DNA of 12,553 bases from an uncultured Oscillospiraceae bacterium (GCA_900757695.1 CAAEOU010000195.1:1-12553); one strand, 5' to 3'. Positions 5,920 to 12,553 are shown, counted from the stretch's first letter. Translations and numbers: made by a program. The notes: generated from the letters alone by a model not told the origin.

Positions 5920-6597
5920 ATGATTAATAAGGATATGTTGGCTGCAAATAAGGAAAAGTGTCTGGAGCGCGCAGCCAAGCTCCCCGAGGCTCCTGCTGCC
6001 GCCAATGAGACCACCTGCCCTGTGGCATGGTGTCTGGACATGGTCAAGGCGGCCCGTGTGGATGCATGCGGCAAGAGCGTCATGTGCCGGGATGGCCTGT
6101 GGCAGCTTCAGCTGATGCTGGAGGGCATTATGAACGGCCAGTCCAATTCTGACGATCTGGACGTTATGAAGGAGACCCTGGTTGCCATGAAGACCGTTGG
6201 GTGCCCCAACACCCAGAAGGTCGCAACGCTGATCCTCACCTCTCTGGAGCAGAATGCCGAGGAGTGGGATCTCCATGTTCGCCGTCATCGCTGCACTGCA
6301 CTCAAGTGCTACTATAGCCTGTACATTGATCCCGCTGTCTGCAAGGGCAACGGTGCCTGCCTGAAGGCTTGCCCCGCTGGTGCGGTAGTCGGCGGCGAGG
6401 GTATGATCAGCGTCATCAAGGACGACAGCGGCCTGAAGACCGAGGTGTTCATCGCTTCCTGTCCCAACGGCGCTATCAAGAAGTATGGCGGCCCCGTCAA
6501 GCCCAGAACTCCCGCAGATCCCGTGCCGGTGGGCTCCTTCGGCGCCGAGGGCGGCGCAGCTGCTGCCGGCGGCGGACGGAGAAGAAGAAGAGGCTGA
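5920..6597 (+). CDS. Truncated HydB/NuoF-like C-terminal iron-sulfur protein
   Basis: The 225-aa product aligns by eye only with the C-terminal part of HydB/NuoF-type diaphorase subunits. Residues about 40-120 resemble the NuoF 4Fe-4S helical domain (ACGKSVMCRDG...VGCPNTQ), and 125-190 resemble the HydB ferredoxin tail (RCTALKC, YIDPAVC, CPAGA, CPNGAI). The NADH/FMN-binding and SLBB domains are absent. Ligands are altered: the first motif is Cys50-x2-Ser53-x2-Cys56 with Cys95; the second is Cys141-x2-Asn144-x2-Cys147-x3-Cys151; the second ferredoxin motif keeps only Cys181. Extra cysteines occur at 14, 33, 38, 125 and 130. The protein ends in a Gly/Ala-rich stretch and five arginines. GGAGGG lies upstream of ATG 5920, 14 bases after the flavoprotein gene, so both are one operon and probably one complex. 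Codon use is clean and strongly biased, which argues against decay. Confidence 0.85.
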   Translation: MINKDMLAANKEKCLERAAKLPEAPAAANETTCPVAWCLDMVKAARVDACGKSVMCRDGLWQLQLMLEGIMNGQSNSDDLDVMKETLVAMKTVGCPNTQKVATLILTSLEQNAEEWDLHVRRHRCTALKCYYSLYIDPAVCKGNGACLKACPAGAVVGGEGMISVIKDDSGLKTEVFIASCPNGAIKKYGGPVKPRTPADPVPVGSFGAEGGAAAAGGGRRRRRG

Positions 6598-6644
6598 TCT
6601 GTGCGCTGCACAGTGTAATAGCGTCAAATACTATTGTGGTTCAG

Positions 6645-6680
6645 CGGAGGCCGGAGGGGAATCCTCCGGCCTCCGATTTT
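6645..6680 (+). terminator. Strong Rho-independent terminator of the redox operon
   Basis: A perfect 13-bp GC-rich stem (6645-6657 with 6663-6675) with loop GGAAT is followed by ATTTT. It lies 48 bases after the small-subunit stop and only 19 bases before the amidohydrolase start. A small perfect hairpin, CTGTGC/GCACAG (6599-6613), precedes it. No clear promoter fits between the terminator and the next gene, so read-through may supply amidohydrolase and fumarase expression. Confidence 0.92.
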
Positions 6681-6698
6681 CGATAAAGGAGCGCAAAA

Positions 6699-7853
6699 AT
6701 GGTCATCATCCATGCATACATCTACCCCGTTGTGGGGGAGCCGATCCAAGACGGCTATCTGCGGTTTACATCAACCATTGAGGAAATGGGCCCTATGGGG
6801 CAGTATCGGCCTGCGGATGGAGAAACGGTCTATGACGCCGCAGGCAAGTGGCTGCTTCCGGGCTTTGTGGATATTCATACCCATCTGGGGCTGTTTGGCG
6901 ATGGCGTAGGCTTTGAGTCGGAGGACTGCAACGAGGCAACCGACCCGGTGACGCCGCAGCTCCGGGTCATTGATGCCATCAATCCCATGGACCGGACGTT
7001 TCAGGATGCCCGGGCCGGAGGCGTGACCTCGGTGATCGTTGCGCCCGGGTCGGCCAATCCCATTGCGGGACAGGCGGCGGCCATACGTACCTATGGGCGG
7101 CGCATTGACGATATGATCCTCCGTGCTCCTGCGGCTATGAAATTTGCACTGGGGGAAAATCCAAAGAGCAATTACAATGACCGGGATGAGATGCCGGTGA
7201 CCCGAATGGCCACGGCAGCACTGATTCGGGAGAACCTCCGAAAAGCACAGGAGTACATGGAAAAGCAGCAGCTTAGTCAGGAGGATCCGGACTTTGATGC
7301 GCCGGATTTTGATATGAAGCTGGAAGCCCTGATCCCGGTGCTTCAGCGGAGGTGCCAGGCACATTTTCATGCCCATCGGCTGGATGATATTTTTACCGCC
7401 ATCCGCATTGCAAAAGAATTTGATCTGGATTACGTGATCATCCATGGGACGGAAGCCTATTTGGCCCCGGACATCATAAAGGAAGAGCATGCAAGGGTCG
7501 TTACCGGCCCAAATCTGCTGGATCGCTGCAAGCCGGAGCTCAAGAATATGAGCTTTGCGGGGCCTGCGGTCCTGTGGGAAAACGGTGTGCTTTGCTCCAT
7601 TTGCACCGATCATCCGGAGACACCGCTGCAATATTTGCCCCTGTGTGCGGCCATGGCGGTACGCGCCGGGATGAGCCGGAACGGAGCACTGGAGGCCATT
7701 ACCATCAATCCGGCAAGGATCGCCGGGCTGGATGATCACATCGGAAGCCTTGAGATCGGAAAGGATGCCGATCTTGTGGTTGCCAGCGGAGATCCGCTGG
7801 AGCTGGAAACCCGTATTGAGGCGGTATATTCATTGGGAAGGAAGTGCGTCTGA
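6699..7853 (+). CDS. Metal-dependent amidohydrolase (imidazolonepropionase-like)
   Basis: This 384-aa enzyme belongs to the amidohydrolase superfamily, which hydrolyses C-N bonds in a TIM barrel with one or two metals. The visible ligands are in family order: His60-x-His62 (GFVDIHTHLG), His224/His226 in AHFHAHRLDDI, His249 in IIHGTEAY and Asp304 in CTDHPETP. The C-terminal GSLEIGKDADLVV is the usual composite beta-domain return. AMKFALGENPK recalls the uncharacterised imidazolonepropionase-related subgroup. ATG 6699 follows AAAGGAG at 6686-6692. The gene ends one base before the fumarase alpha gene starts, so the two are co-translated. No histidine-degradation genes are nearby, so a HutI role is unsupported and the substrate is unknown; cytoplasmic, as no signal peptide is seen. 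Confidence 0.88.
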   Translation: MVIIHAYIYPVVGEPIQDGYLRFTSTIEEMGPMGQYRPADGETVYDAAGKWLLPGFVDIHTHLGLFGDGVGFESEDCNEATDPVTPQLRVIDAINPMDRTFQDARAGGVTSVIVAPGSANPIAGQAAAIRTYGRRIDDMILRAPAAMKFALGENPKSNYNDRDEMPVTRMATAALIRENLRKAQEYMEKQQLSQEDPDFDAPDFDMKLEALIPVLQRRCQAHFHAHRLDDIFTAIRIAKEFDLDYVIIHGTEAYLAPDIIKEEHARVVTGPNLLDRCKPELKNMSFAGPAVLWENGVLCSICTDHPETPLQYLPLCAAMAVRAGMSRNGALEAITINPARIAGLDDHIGSLEIGKDADLVVASGDPLELETRIEAVYSLGRKCV

Positions 7854-7854
7854 A

Positions 7855-8697
7855 ATGAGACAGATCAGCTGTGAAGAGATCACTGCTCTGGTGGAAAAAC
7901 TCTGTATCCAGGCTGCTACGGTACTGCCGGATGACCTGTGCCGGGTTATTGAGACTGCCGAGCAGAAGGAAGAAAGCCCGGTGGGCAAGGGGATCTTGCA
8001 GGATATCACAAAGAATTTCCAGATGGCCCGGGAGAAGGGCGTGCCCATTTGTCAGGATACCGGTATGGCAGTGGTATTTCTGACGCTGGGACAGGAGGTG
8101 CACATTACCGGCGGCAGCTTGACGGACGCTGTGAACCTCGGCGTGCACAACGGATACCTGAATGGGTTCCTGCGCTGCTCCGTGGTGGGAGATCCCCTGC
8201 GCCGGGAGAACACCGGAGATAATACACCGGCTGTGCTCCATACAGAGATCGTCCCGGGAGACGGATTCGAGATCACCGTTGCACCCAAGGGCTTTGGCAG
8301 CGAGAATATGTCCGCTATGAAGATGTTTACCCCGGCGGCCACATGGCAGAATATTGAGGACTGGATCGTGGAGAGCGTTTCTACAGCGGGCTCCAACCCC
8401 TGCCCGCCGGTGGTGGTGGGCGTTGGTCTGGGCGGTACCATAGAAAAGTGTGCGCTGGAAGCCAAAAAGGCACTGCTGATGCCCATGGATCAGCCGAATC
8501 CAGATGCGTTTTATGGAGAAAAGGAAGCGGCGCTGCTGACCCATATCAACCGGCTTGGAATCGGGCCTCAGGGAATGGGCGGCAGGACCACGGCGCTGGC
8601 GGTGCATATCCGTCCCAGTGCGACCCACATTGCGGGACTTCCCTGCGTGGTGAACATGAGCTGTCACGCTACCCGTCATGCTTCCGGGAAGCTGTAA
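7855..8697 (+). CDS. Class I (Fe-S) fumarate/tartrate hydratase alpha subunit
   Basis: The 280-aa product is full length for the alpha subunit of two-subunit class I fumarases (FumA N-terminal domain, TtdA-like), which hydrate fumarate to malate using an oxygen-sensitive [4Fe-4S] cluster. The three cluster cysteines are present: Cys66 in PICQDTGMAVVF, Cys183 in SNPCPPVVVGVGLGG and Cys270 in NMSCHATRHAS. ATG 7855 is chosen over in-frame upstream starts because the latter overlap the amidohydrolase; GGGAAGGAAG (7835-7844) is a suitable ribosome site. The beta subunit, normally the next gene, is absent: the following gene is rimP under its own promoter. Either beta is encoded elsewhere, or this alpha pairs with another partner. 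Substrate (fumarate, tartrate or another hydroxyacid) is not decided by sequence alone. Confidence 0.92.
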   Translation: MRQISCEEITALVEKLCIQAATVLPDDLCRVIETAEQKEESPVGKGILQDITKNFQMAREKGVPICQDTGMAVVFLTLGQEVHITGGSLTDAVNLGVHNGYLNGFLRCSVVGDPLRRENTGDNTPAVLHTEIVPGDGFEITVAPKGFGSENMSAMKMFTPAATWQNIEDWIVESVSTAGSNPCPPVVVGVGLGGTIEKCALEAKKALLMPMDQPNPDAFYGEKEAALLTHINRLGIGPQGMGGRTTALAVHIRPSATHIAGLPCVVNMSCHATRHASGKL

Positions 8698-8717
8698 GCG
8701 GACTGAAAATGCAAAGG

Positions 8718-8779
8718 CAGCACCGCACAATTACTGCTCCGGGCACCGGAAAATCATGTGGTGCTGTTCAAAGTTTTTC
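8718..8779 (+). terminator. Possible terminator after the fumarase alpha gene
   Basis: CAGCACCGCA (8718-8727) pairs with TGTGGTGCTG (8757-8766), 10 bp including one G-U. The large loop contains a small CCGG-GCA-CCGG hairpin, and a run of five T lies eight bases downstream (8774-8778). The distance to the T run weakens the call. Confidence 0.4.
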
Positions 8780-8800
8780 AGGCAGAAGGCGGGAAAAGCC

Positions 8801-8829
8801 TTGCAAAGTCTTGCAAAGCGTGCTATAAT
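8801..8829 (+). promoter_or_regulatory. Extended -10 promoter of the rimP-nusA-infB operon
   Basis: TTGCAA (8801-8806) and a consensus TATAAT (8824-8829) are separated by 17 bases. TGC directly before the -10 makes an extended -10 element. Transcription should start near 8836, giving a leader of about 65 bases. The -35 lies inside a short tandem duplication (TTGCAAAG at 8801-8808 and 8811-8818). Confidence 0.85.
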
Positions 8830-8852
8830 CATCCTGTAAGTATGTTAGTCTA

Positions 8853-8879
8853 AGAGAGTGGGCCGGTGGCCCACTCTTT
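8853..8879 (+). promoter_or_regulatory. Leader hairpin upstream of rimP
   Basis: Positions 8853-8864 pair with 8868-8879, 12 bp with one G-U and a 3-base loop, centred on GAGTGGGCC/GGCCCACTC. It lies 21 bases upstream of the rimP start codon in the predicted leader. It is followed by TTTCTT, so it could act as a weak attenuator or as a site for operon feedback. Similar GAGTGG-type hairpins before rimP are familiar to me from other Firmicutes, but I cannot verify that here. Confidence 0.65.
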
Positions 8880-8900
8880 CTTGCTGAATAAGGGGGCAAT

Positions 8901-9356
8901 ATGAGTAAGATCACAGATCGGGTATGGAAGCTGGCGGAGCCGGTGGCAGCGCAGTTCGGACTGCGCATCTGGGATATTGAATATGTTCGGGAAGGTGCGG
9001 ACTGGTTTCTGCGGGTTTATATCGACAAGGATGGCCCGGTGGATATCAATGACTGCGAGAACGTTTCCCGGGCGCTGGATCCTATTCTGGACGAGGAAGA
9101 TCCCATCCCGGACAGCTACACCTTTGAGGTCTGCTCCGCAGGCTGTGAGCGGGTGCTGAAGCGCCCCGGAGATTTTCAGCAGTTTTTGGGCAGCAAGGTG
9201 CTGCTGCGGCTGTATCGTCCCAGAGACGGACGGAAAGAATATATTGGCGTCCTGAAAGACTATCAGGATGGCACCATTACATTGGAAGCAGGACAGGACA
9301 CTTTGACCTTTGCACCGGATGAGACCGCTATGGTGCGGCTCTATGCGGAATTTTGA
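8901..9356 (+). CDS. rimP: Ribosome maturation factor RimP
   Basis: The 151-aa product has the typical RimP length and layout: an N-terminal alpha/beta domain (LWDIEYV-like segment RIWDIEYVREGADWFLRVYI, then INDCENVSRALDPILDEEDPI) and the signature FEVCSAGCERVLKRPGDF leading into a C-terminal SH3-like barrel. RimP binds the 30S precursor and assists late small-subunit assembly. AAGGGGG precedes ATG 8901. It is the first gene of a tight operon with nusA 17 bases downstream, the arrangement standard in Firmicutes. The usual aromatic/proline variants of the signature (SPGLDRPL) are here SAGCERVL, a mild divergence common in Clostridia. Confidence 0.95.
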   Translation: MSKITDRVWKLAEPVAAQFGLRIWDIEYVREGADWFLRVYIDKDGPVDINDCENVSRALDPILDEEDPIPDSYTFEVCSAGCERVLKRPGDFQQFLGSKVLLRLYRPRDGRKEYIGVLKDYQDGTITLEAGQDTLTFAPDETAMVRLYAEF

Positions 9357-9373
9357 TTGGAGGAATTTGAAAA

Positions 9374-10549
9374 ATGAACGCCGAAATTATGGGAGCGCTG
9401 GACCAGTTGGAAAAGGAAAAGGGCATCCCCAAGGACTATATGCTGGAAAAGATCACTCAGGCGCTGCTGGCTGCCTATAAGAAGGATCACACCGGCTACA
9501 CCGAGAATGTTGTGGTCAACATTGTTGACGGTGAAATGAAGATGTTTGTTCAGAAGGAAGTGGTGGAGGACGTTCAGTTCCCCGCTACGGAGATCTCTGT
9601 GGGGGAAGCACAGAAGTATTGCCCCGGTGCCGTGGAGGGCGATGTGGTAGAGGTAGAGATGAAGGCCAAGCAGTTTGGCCGAATCGCTGCCCAGACCGCC
9701 AAGGGCGTCATCATTCAGGGCATTCGTGAGGCAGAGCGTGAGGCAACCTATGGCCGGTTTACCTCCAAGGCGCATGAAATGTTCACCGGCTCCGTTCTGC
9801 GGATCGACCCCATCAACCAGGGCATTACCGTTCGCATCGGCAGCGGCACGGATAAGATGGACGCTTACCTGAGCGCAGGCGAGCAGGTGCCCGGAGAGGA
9901 ATGGCATGAGGGCGAGACCATCCGGGTCTATGTGGTAGATGTACGCAAGTCTGCCCATGGCCCACAGGTGATGGTGTCCCGGACTCATCCCGGCCTTGTG
10001 AAGCGGCTCTTTGAACTGGAGGTGCCGGAGATTGCCGATGGTACCGTAGAGATCAAGTCCATTGCCCGTGAGGCCGGCAGCCGTACCAAGCTGGCAGTTT
10101 GGGCTTCCGACCCGGACATCGATCCCGTTGGCACCTGCGTTGGCCCCAGAGGCGGCCGTGTGGGCGCTGTGGTAGACGAGCTGGGCGGCGAAAAGATGGA
10201 TATTATCAAGTATTCTGAAGATCCTGCGGAATTTGTTGCAGCGGCACTGTCTCCTGCGGATGTACTTCAGGTGATCACCTACCCCGGCACGAAGAACTGC
10301 CGGGTGGTCGTGCCGGATGACCAGCTGTCCCTTGCCATTGGCAAGGAGGGGCAGAATGCCCGCCTTGCAGCCCGTCTTACCGGCTATAAGATCGATATCA
10401 AGTCCAAGACCGCTGCCGCAGAGCTGGAAGAAGAAGAGGCTCAGGCCGCAGAGAAAACTGCGGAAGAGACCGAGGCCCAGAACGAGACTGTGTCGGAGAC
10501 GGCAGAGAAGCCCGAAAATGATGACGAGCTGGTAACGCTGGACGACTAA
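9374..10549 (+). CDS. nusA: Transcription termination/antitermination factor NusA
   Basis: This 391-aa NusA has the Gram-positive layout without the C-terminal acidic repeats of E. coli. An RNA-polymerase-binding N-terminal domain spans about 1-130, an S1 domain starts near 136 (FTGSVLRID), KH1 contains [20 protein letters not shown] (from about 255), and KH2 has the GxxG loop in [15 protein letters not shown] (about 320). It controls pausing, intrinsic termination and folding of nascent RNA. Residues from about 346 to the end form a disordered Glu-rich acidic tail, longer than in many Firmicutes. GGAGG at 9359-9363 supports ATG 9374. Codon use is strongly biased, as expected for an abundant protein. 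Confidence 0.97.
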   Translation: MNAEIMGALDQLEKEKGIPKDYMLEKITQALLAAYKKDHTGYTENVVVNIVDGEMKMFVQKEVVEDVQFPATEISVGEAQKYCPGAVEGDVVEVEMKAKQFGRIAAQTAKGVIIQGIREAEREATYGRFTSKAHEMFTGSVLRIDPINQGITVRIGSGTDKMDAYLSAGEQVPGEEWHEGETIRVYVVDVRKSAHGPQVMVSRTHPGLVKRLFELEVPEIADGTVEIKSIAREAGSRTKLAVWASDPDIDPVGTCVGPRGGRVGAVVDELGGEKMDIIKYSEDPAEFVAAALSPADVLQVITYPGTKNCRVVVPDDQLSLAIGKEGQNARLAARLTGYKIDIKSKTAAAELEEEEAQAAEKTAEETEAQNETVSETAEKPENDDELVTLDD

Positions 10550-10580
10550 TCCCCATGATTTGATCCGAAAGAGGTGCGTT

Positions 10581-10850
10581 ATGAAGAAGATCCCCATGCG
10601 GCAGTGTGTTGGCTGCCGGGAAATGAAACCGAAAAAAGATCTGGTACGGGTGGTAAAGTCCCCGGAAGGCGTGATCTCCATGGATCTTCGGGGCAAGGCG
10701 CCGGGCCGCGGCGCATATGTGTGCCGCAGCAGTGAATGCCTGCGTCGAGCGGTAAAATCCGGCGCATTGGCTCGCAGCTTTGATACCGCCGTACCTGCGG
10801 AGATATTTGAGCAGCTGGAGCAGCAGATGGAGGCGACAGAGGATGAATGA
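10581..10850 (+). CDS. rnpM: YlxR family RNA-binding protein (RNase P modulator RnpM)
   Basis: The 89-aa product shows the YlxR hallmarks: PMRQCVGCREMKPKKDLVRVV near the N-terminus (split here as PMRQCVGCRE and KDLVRVV), then the GRGAYVC loop and ECLRRAVK helix. YlxR was recently reported in B. subtilis to bind the RNase P RNA and renamed RnpM (from memory). ATG 10581 with GAGGTG six bases upstream is preferred over the in-frame TTG at 10560. The gene overlaps ylxQ by 8 bases, so the two are translationally coupled. Confidence 0.92.
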   Translation: MKKIPMRQCVGCREMKPKKDLVRVVKSPEGVISMDLRGKAPGRGAYVCRSSECLRRAVKSGALARSFDTAVPAEIFEQLEQQMEATEDE

Positions 10851-11253
10851 AAAGGCCCTGGGACTTCTGGGAATATCCCAAAAGGGCGGCAATATAGAGA
10901 TCGGCGAGGAGCCGGTAGGCGCAGTGGCCCGCGCAGGAAAGGCAAGACTCATCATCCTGGCCTCAGATGCGGCAGGCCATACCATTCGCAGAGCCCAGTC
11001 TTTTGCGGCGCTGCATACAAGTCCCCTGATTCAGATCGATGCGGATAAGGATACGTTGGGCGCAGTTTTTGGCCGGAATTCCGTGGCCATGGCGGCGCTG
11101 ACTGACGTGTTCCTTGCCCAGCACTTTCTGGAGACACTGGCAGAGCCGGAGCGCTATGGTGCCCAGCTGGAGGCTGTCCGGGAAAAGGCAGCATCCATGA
11201 AGCAGCGGCAGGCAGAGCGTCGGCGTGCCCAGAAGAAAAAGGGGAAAAGATAG
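10843..11253 (+). CDS. L7Ae/YlxQ family RNA-binding protein with basic tail
   Basis: The 136-aa protein carries an L7Ae-type fold over about residues 1-100: LLGISQKGGNIEIGEEPV, then GKARLIILASDAAGHT. Family members bind kink-turn RNA and travel with nusA-infB in Firmicutes (YlxQ/RplGA). The start at 10843 overlaps the ylxR end, with GGAGG at 10829-10833. The last 25-30 residues (after EPERYGAQLEAVREK) form a Lys/Arg/Gln-rich extension ending KKKGKR, making the protein about a third longer than the roughly 100-aa family norm. This tail probably adds nonspecific RNA or ribosome contact; that is inference. Confidence 0.9.
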   Translation: MNEKALGLLGISQKGGNIEIGEEPVGAVARAGKARLIILASDAAGHTIRRAQSFAALHTSPLIQIDADKDTLGAVFGRNSVAMAALTDVFLAQHFLETLAEPERYGAQLEAVREKAASMKQRQAERRRAQKKKGKR

Positions 11254-11274
11254 TAAGTATTTGGAGGTGGCTCT

Positions 11275-12553
11275 ATGAGCAGTTTCGTGAAATATAAGAT
11301 TCGAGAAGTGGCGAAGGACTTTGATATGCCCGCCAAGAGCATTGTGAATATGGTAACAGAGCATTTTGAAGCGCCGAAATCCAGCGCTCAGGTGCTTTCG
11401 GATGACCAGCTCAATCTGGTGTTCGATCTGATCACAAAGGAAAACCAGATCGAGTCCATTGAAGAGGTGTTTGCTGCCCGGCTGCAGCAGCCTCAGCAGG
11501 ATGATCCGGACCTGCTGGTGGTGGATGATGCTCCCGGCAAAAAGGAGCAGCCCAAGGCGGCAGCCCCGGCAAAGCCCCAGAGCAATCAGACGAAGCCCCA
11601 GAATGCCGCAGGCAATAAGCGGCCGCAGCAGGGCGGAAATGGCCAGCCCCGGCCTCAGAACCAGAATGGTCAGAATAACAATCAGACCAGGCCCCAGCCC
11701 CAGCAGGCTCCGGCGCAGAACGCAGGCGGCCAGAATGCGCAGCCTCAGAACCAGCAGCCCAAGCGCAAGAAGGAGCGCCGGGTGGTGGATACCAGTCGTG
11801 TAACGGTCAATGCTGACCGCTTTGATGACCGCGTGGATGCACTGGTGCCGGAAAAGGCCCAGAAGTATACCAGCAAAAAGGTTCGTGTTGGCAACAAGAA
11901 CAACAAGCGCGGCGGCAACTTCGGCAACAAGCGCCGGAATGAGGAACAGGAAAAGATGCGCCGTCTGCAGCTGGAGATCGCCAAGAAGGCCCCCGTCAAG
12001 GTTTCCATCCCCGATGAGATCAGCGTTGGTGAGCTGGCGTCCCGGATGAAGAAGACCGGCGCAGAGGTAGTTCGCTGCCTCATTAAGAACGGCATCATGG
12101 CCTCTGTGTCCGAGGTCATCGACTATGAGACCGCCGCTATCATTGCAGAGGAAATGGGCTGCAAGGTAGAGAAGGAAGTAATTGTCACCACGGAGGAGCG
12201 CCTGATCAACGACCATGTGGATACAGAGGATGAACTGGAGAGCCGTCCTCCCGTCGTTGTTGTTATGGGCCACGTTGACCACGGTAAGACCAGCCTGCTT
12301 GACTATGTGCGGAAGGCTCATGTAGCTTCCGGCGAGGCCGGCGGCATCACGCAGGCCATCGGCGCATATCAGGTAGATGTCAACGGCAGCACCATCACCT
12401 TCCTGGACACTCCGGGCCATGAGGCGTTTACCTCCATGCGTGCCCGGGGCGCTATGTGCACCGATGTTGCCATTCTGGTGGTGGCCGCAGACGATGGTAT
12501 TATGCCCCAGACCGTGGAATCCATCAACCACGCCAAGGCTGCTGAGATCCCCA
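11275..12553 (+). CDS. infB: Translation initiation factor IF-2, 5' part
   Basis: The gene starts at ATG 11275 after GGAGG (11263-11267) and runs off the window after 426 complete codons. IF-2 is the GTPase that places initiator tRNA on the 30S subunit and promotes 50S joining. Visible parts: an IF2-N helix bundle (about 4-60, [18 protein letters not shown]); a disordered Gln/Asn/Pro/Ala-rich linker (about 75-165); a basic region (165-230); a second IF2-N-like domain (about 245-305, [18 protein letters not shown]); and the G domain with G1 GHVDHGKT (332-339), [10 protein letters not shown] switch I and G3 DTPGH from residue 378. The NKxD motif lies beyond the window. It is the last visible gene of the rimP operon. 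Confidence 0.97.
   Translation, partial: MSSFVKYKIREVAKDFDMPAKSIVNMVTEHFEAPKSSAQVLSDDQLNLVFDLITKENQIESIEEVFAARLQQPQQDDPDLLVVDDAPGKKEQPKAAAPAKPQSNQTKPQNAAGNKRPQQGGNGQPRPQNQNGQNNNQTRPQPQQAPAQNAGGQNAQPQNQQPKRKKERRVVDTSRVTVNADRFDDRVDALVPEKAQKYTSKKVRVGNKNNKRGGNFGNKRRNEEQEKMRRLQLEIAKKAPVKVSIPDEISVGELASRMKKTGAEVVRCLIKNGIMASVSEVIDYETAAIIAEEMGCKVEKEVIVTTEERLINDHVDTEDELESRPPVVVVMGHVDHGKTSLLDYVRKAHVASGEAGGITQAIGAYQVDVNGSTITFLDTPGHEAFTSMRARGAMCTDVAILVVAADDGIMPQTVESINHAKAAEIP

Noticed and set aside
6570..6650. Programmed frameshift at the AGA repeat extending the small redox protein
   Set aside because: The other frames give no recognisable domain after the repeat and a strong terminator follows; there is no classic slippery heptamer.
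7732..7854. Upstream in-frame start for the fumarase alpha gene
   Set aside because: It would overlap the conserved amidohydrolase C-terminus; ATG 7855 restores the family length of about 280 residues.
8448..8828. Plus-strand open frame extending past the fumarase gene into the gap
   Set aside because: It is a shifted frame of the fumarase gene that happens to stay open to the rimP promoter; no fumarase beta motif is present in it.
10560..10580. TTG start for ylxR
   Set aside because: ATG 10581 has a correctly spaced GAGGTG and gives the standard YlxR N-terminus.
10963..12531. Minus-strand open frame of about 522 codons across ylxQ and infB
   Set aside because: It is a shadow of infB with Leu/His-rich composition and no recognisable domain or ribosome site.
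1..12553. tRNA or rRNA genes, CRISPR arrays, insertion sequences or prophage genes
   Set aside because: No cloverleaf, regular direct-repeat array, transposase or integrase motif, or long terminal inverted repeats were seen on either strand.

Overview
The window is a GC-rich, fully co-directional (+ strand) chromosomal segment. It most likely comes from an anaerobic gut-type clostridium of the Oscillospiraceae (Flavonifractor/Intestinimonas/Oscillibacter-like). The evidence is the Firmicutes-style order rimP-nusA-ylxR-ylxQ-infB, strong GGAGG ribosome sites, a Clostridia-type ECF sigma gene, and a fused NuoG/GltD-type iron-sulfur flavoprotein. The assignment rests on pattern recognition only; no search was run.

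Layout. (1) 1-420 is the 3' end of a DUF554 membrane protein, closed by a good terminator. (2) 567-3423 is an ECF sigma factor gene overlapping a gene for a single-pass membrane protein with a short cytoplasmic tail and a large repeat-rich, propeller-like outer domain. The pair has a candidate self-regulated ECF promoter (TGTAAC-N17-CGTC). (3) 3424-3745 is a structured intergenic region with a hairpin, a perfect inverted repeat, a sigma-A-type promoter and two GC-rich leader hairpins. (4) 3746-6597 is a two-gene redox operon, closed by a 13-bp-stem terminator. The first gene encodes a 719-aa protein combining a NuoG N-terminus, a ferredoxin domain and a GltD/NfnB flavoprotein. The second encodes a 225-aa protein matching only the C-terminal iron-sulfur half of a HydB/NuoF-type subunit. 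(5) 6699-8697 holds an amidohydrolase and a class I fumarase alpha subunit one base apart, with no beta subunit beside them. (6) 8801-12553 is the transcription/translation operon rimP-nusA-ylxR(rnpM)-ylxQ-infB, with a near-ideal promoter and a leader hairpin; infB runs off the window.

The most interesting part is the redox pair. The large subunit keeps every expected iron-sulfur ligand motif plus FAD and NAD(P) folds. The small subunit lacks the FMN/NADH module. It has also lost the second cysteine of both of its CxxCxxC motifs (to Ser53 and Asn144) and the first three cysteines of its second ferredoxin motif. No hydrogenase, formate dehydrogenase or NuoE-like subunit is next to it. It looks like a reduced relative of HydABC/Stn/Nfn-type electron-transfer complexes whose partner and reaction are unknown. 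The ECF sigma/propeller membrane protein pair, which has no zinc anti-sigma domain, is the second candidate for an undescribed system.
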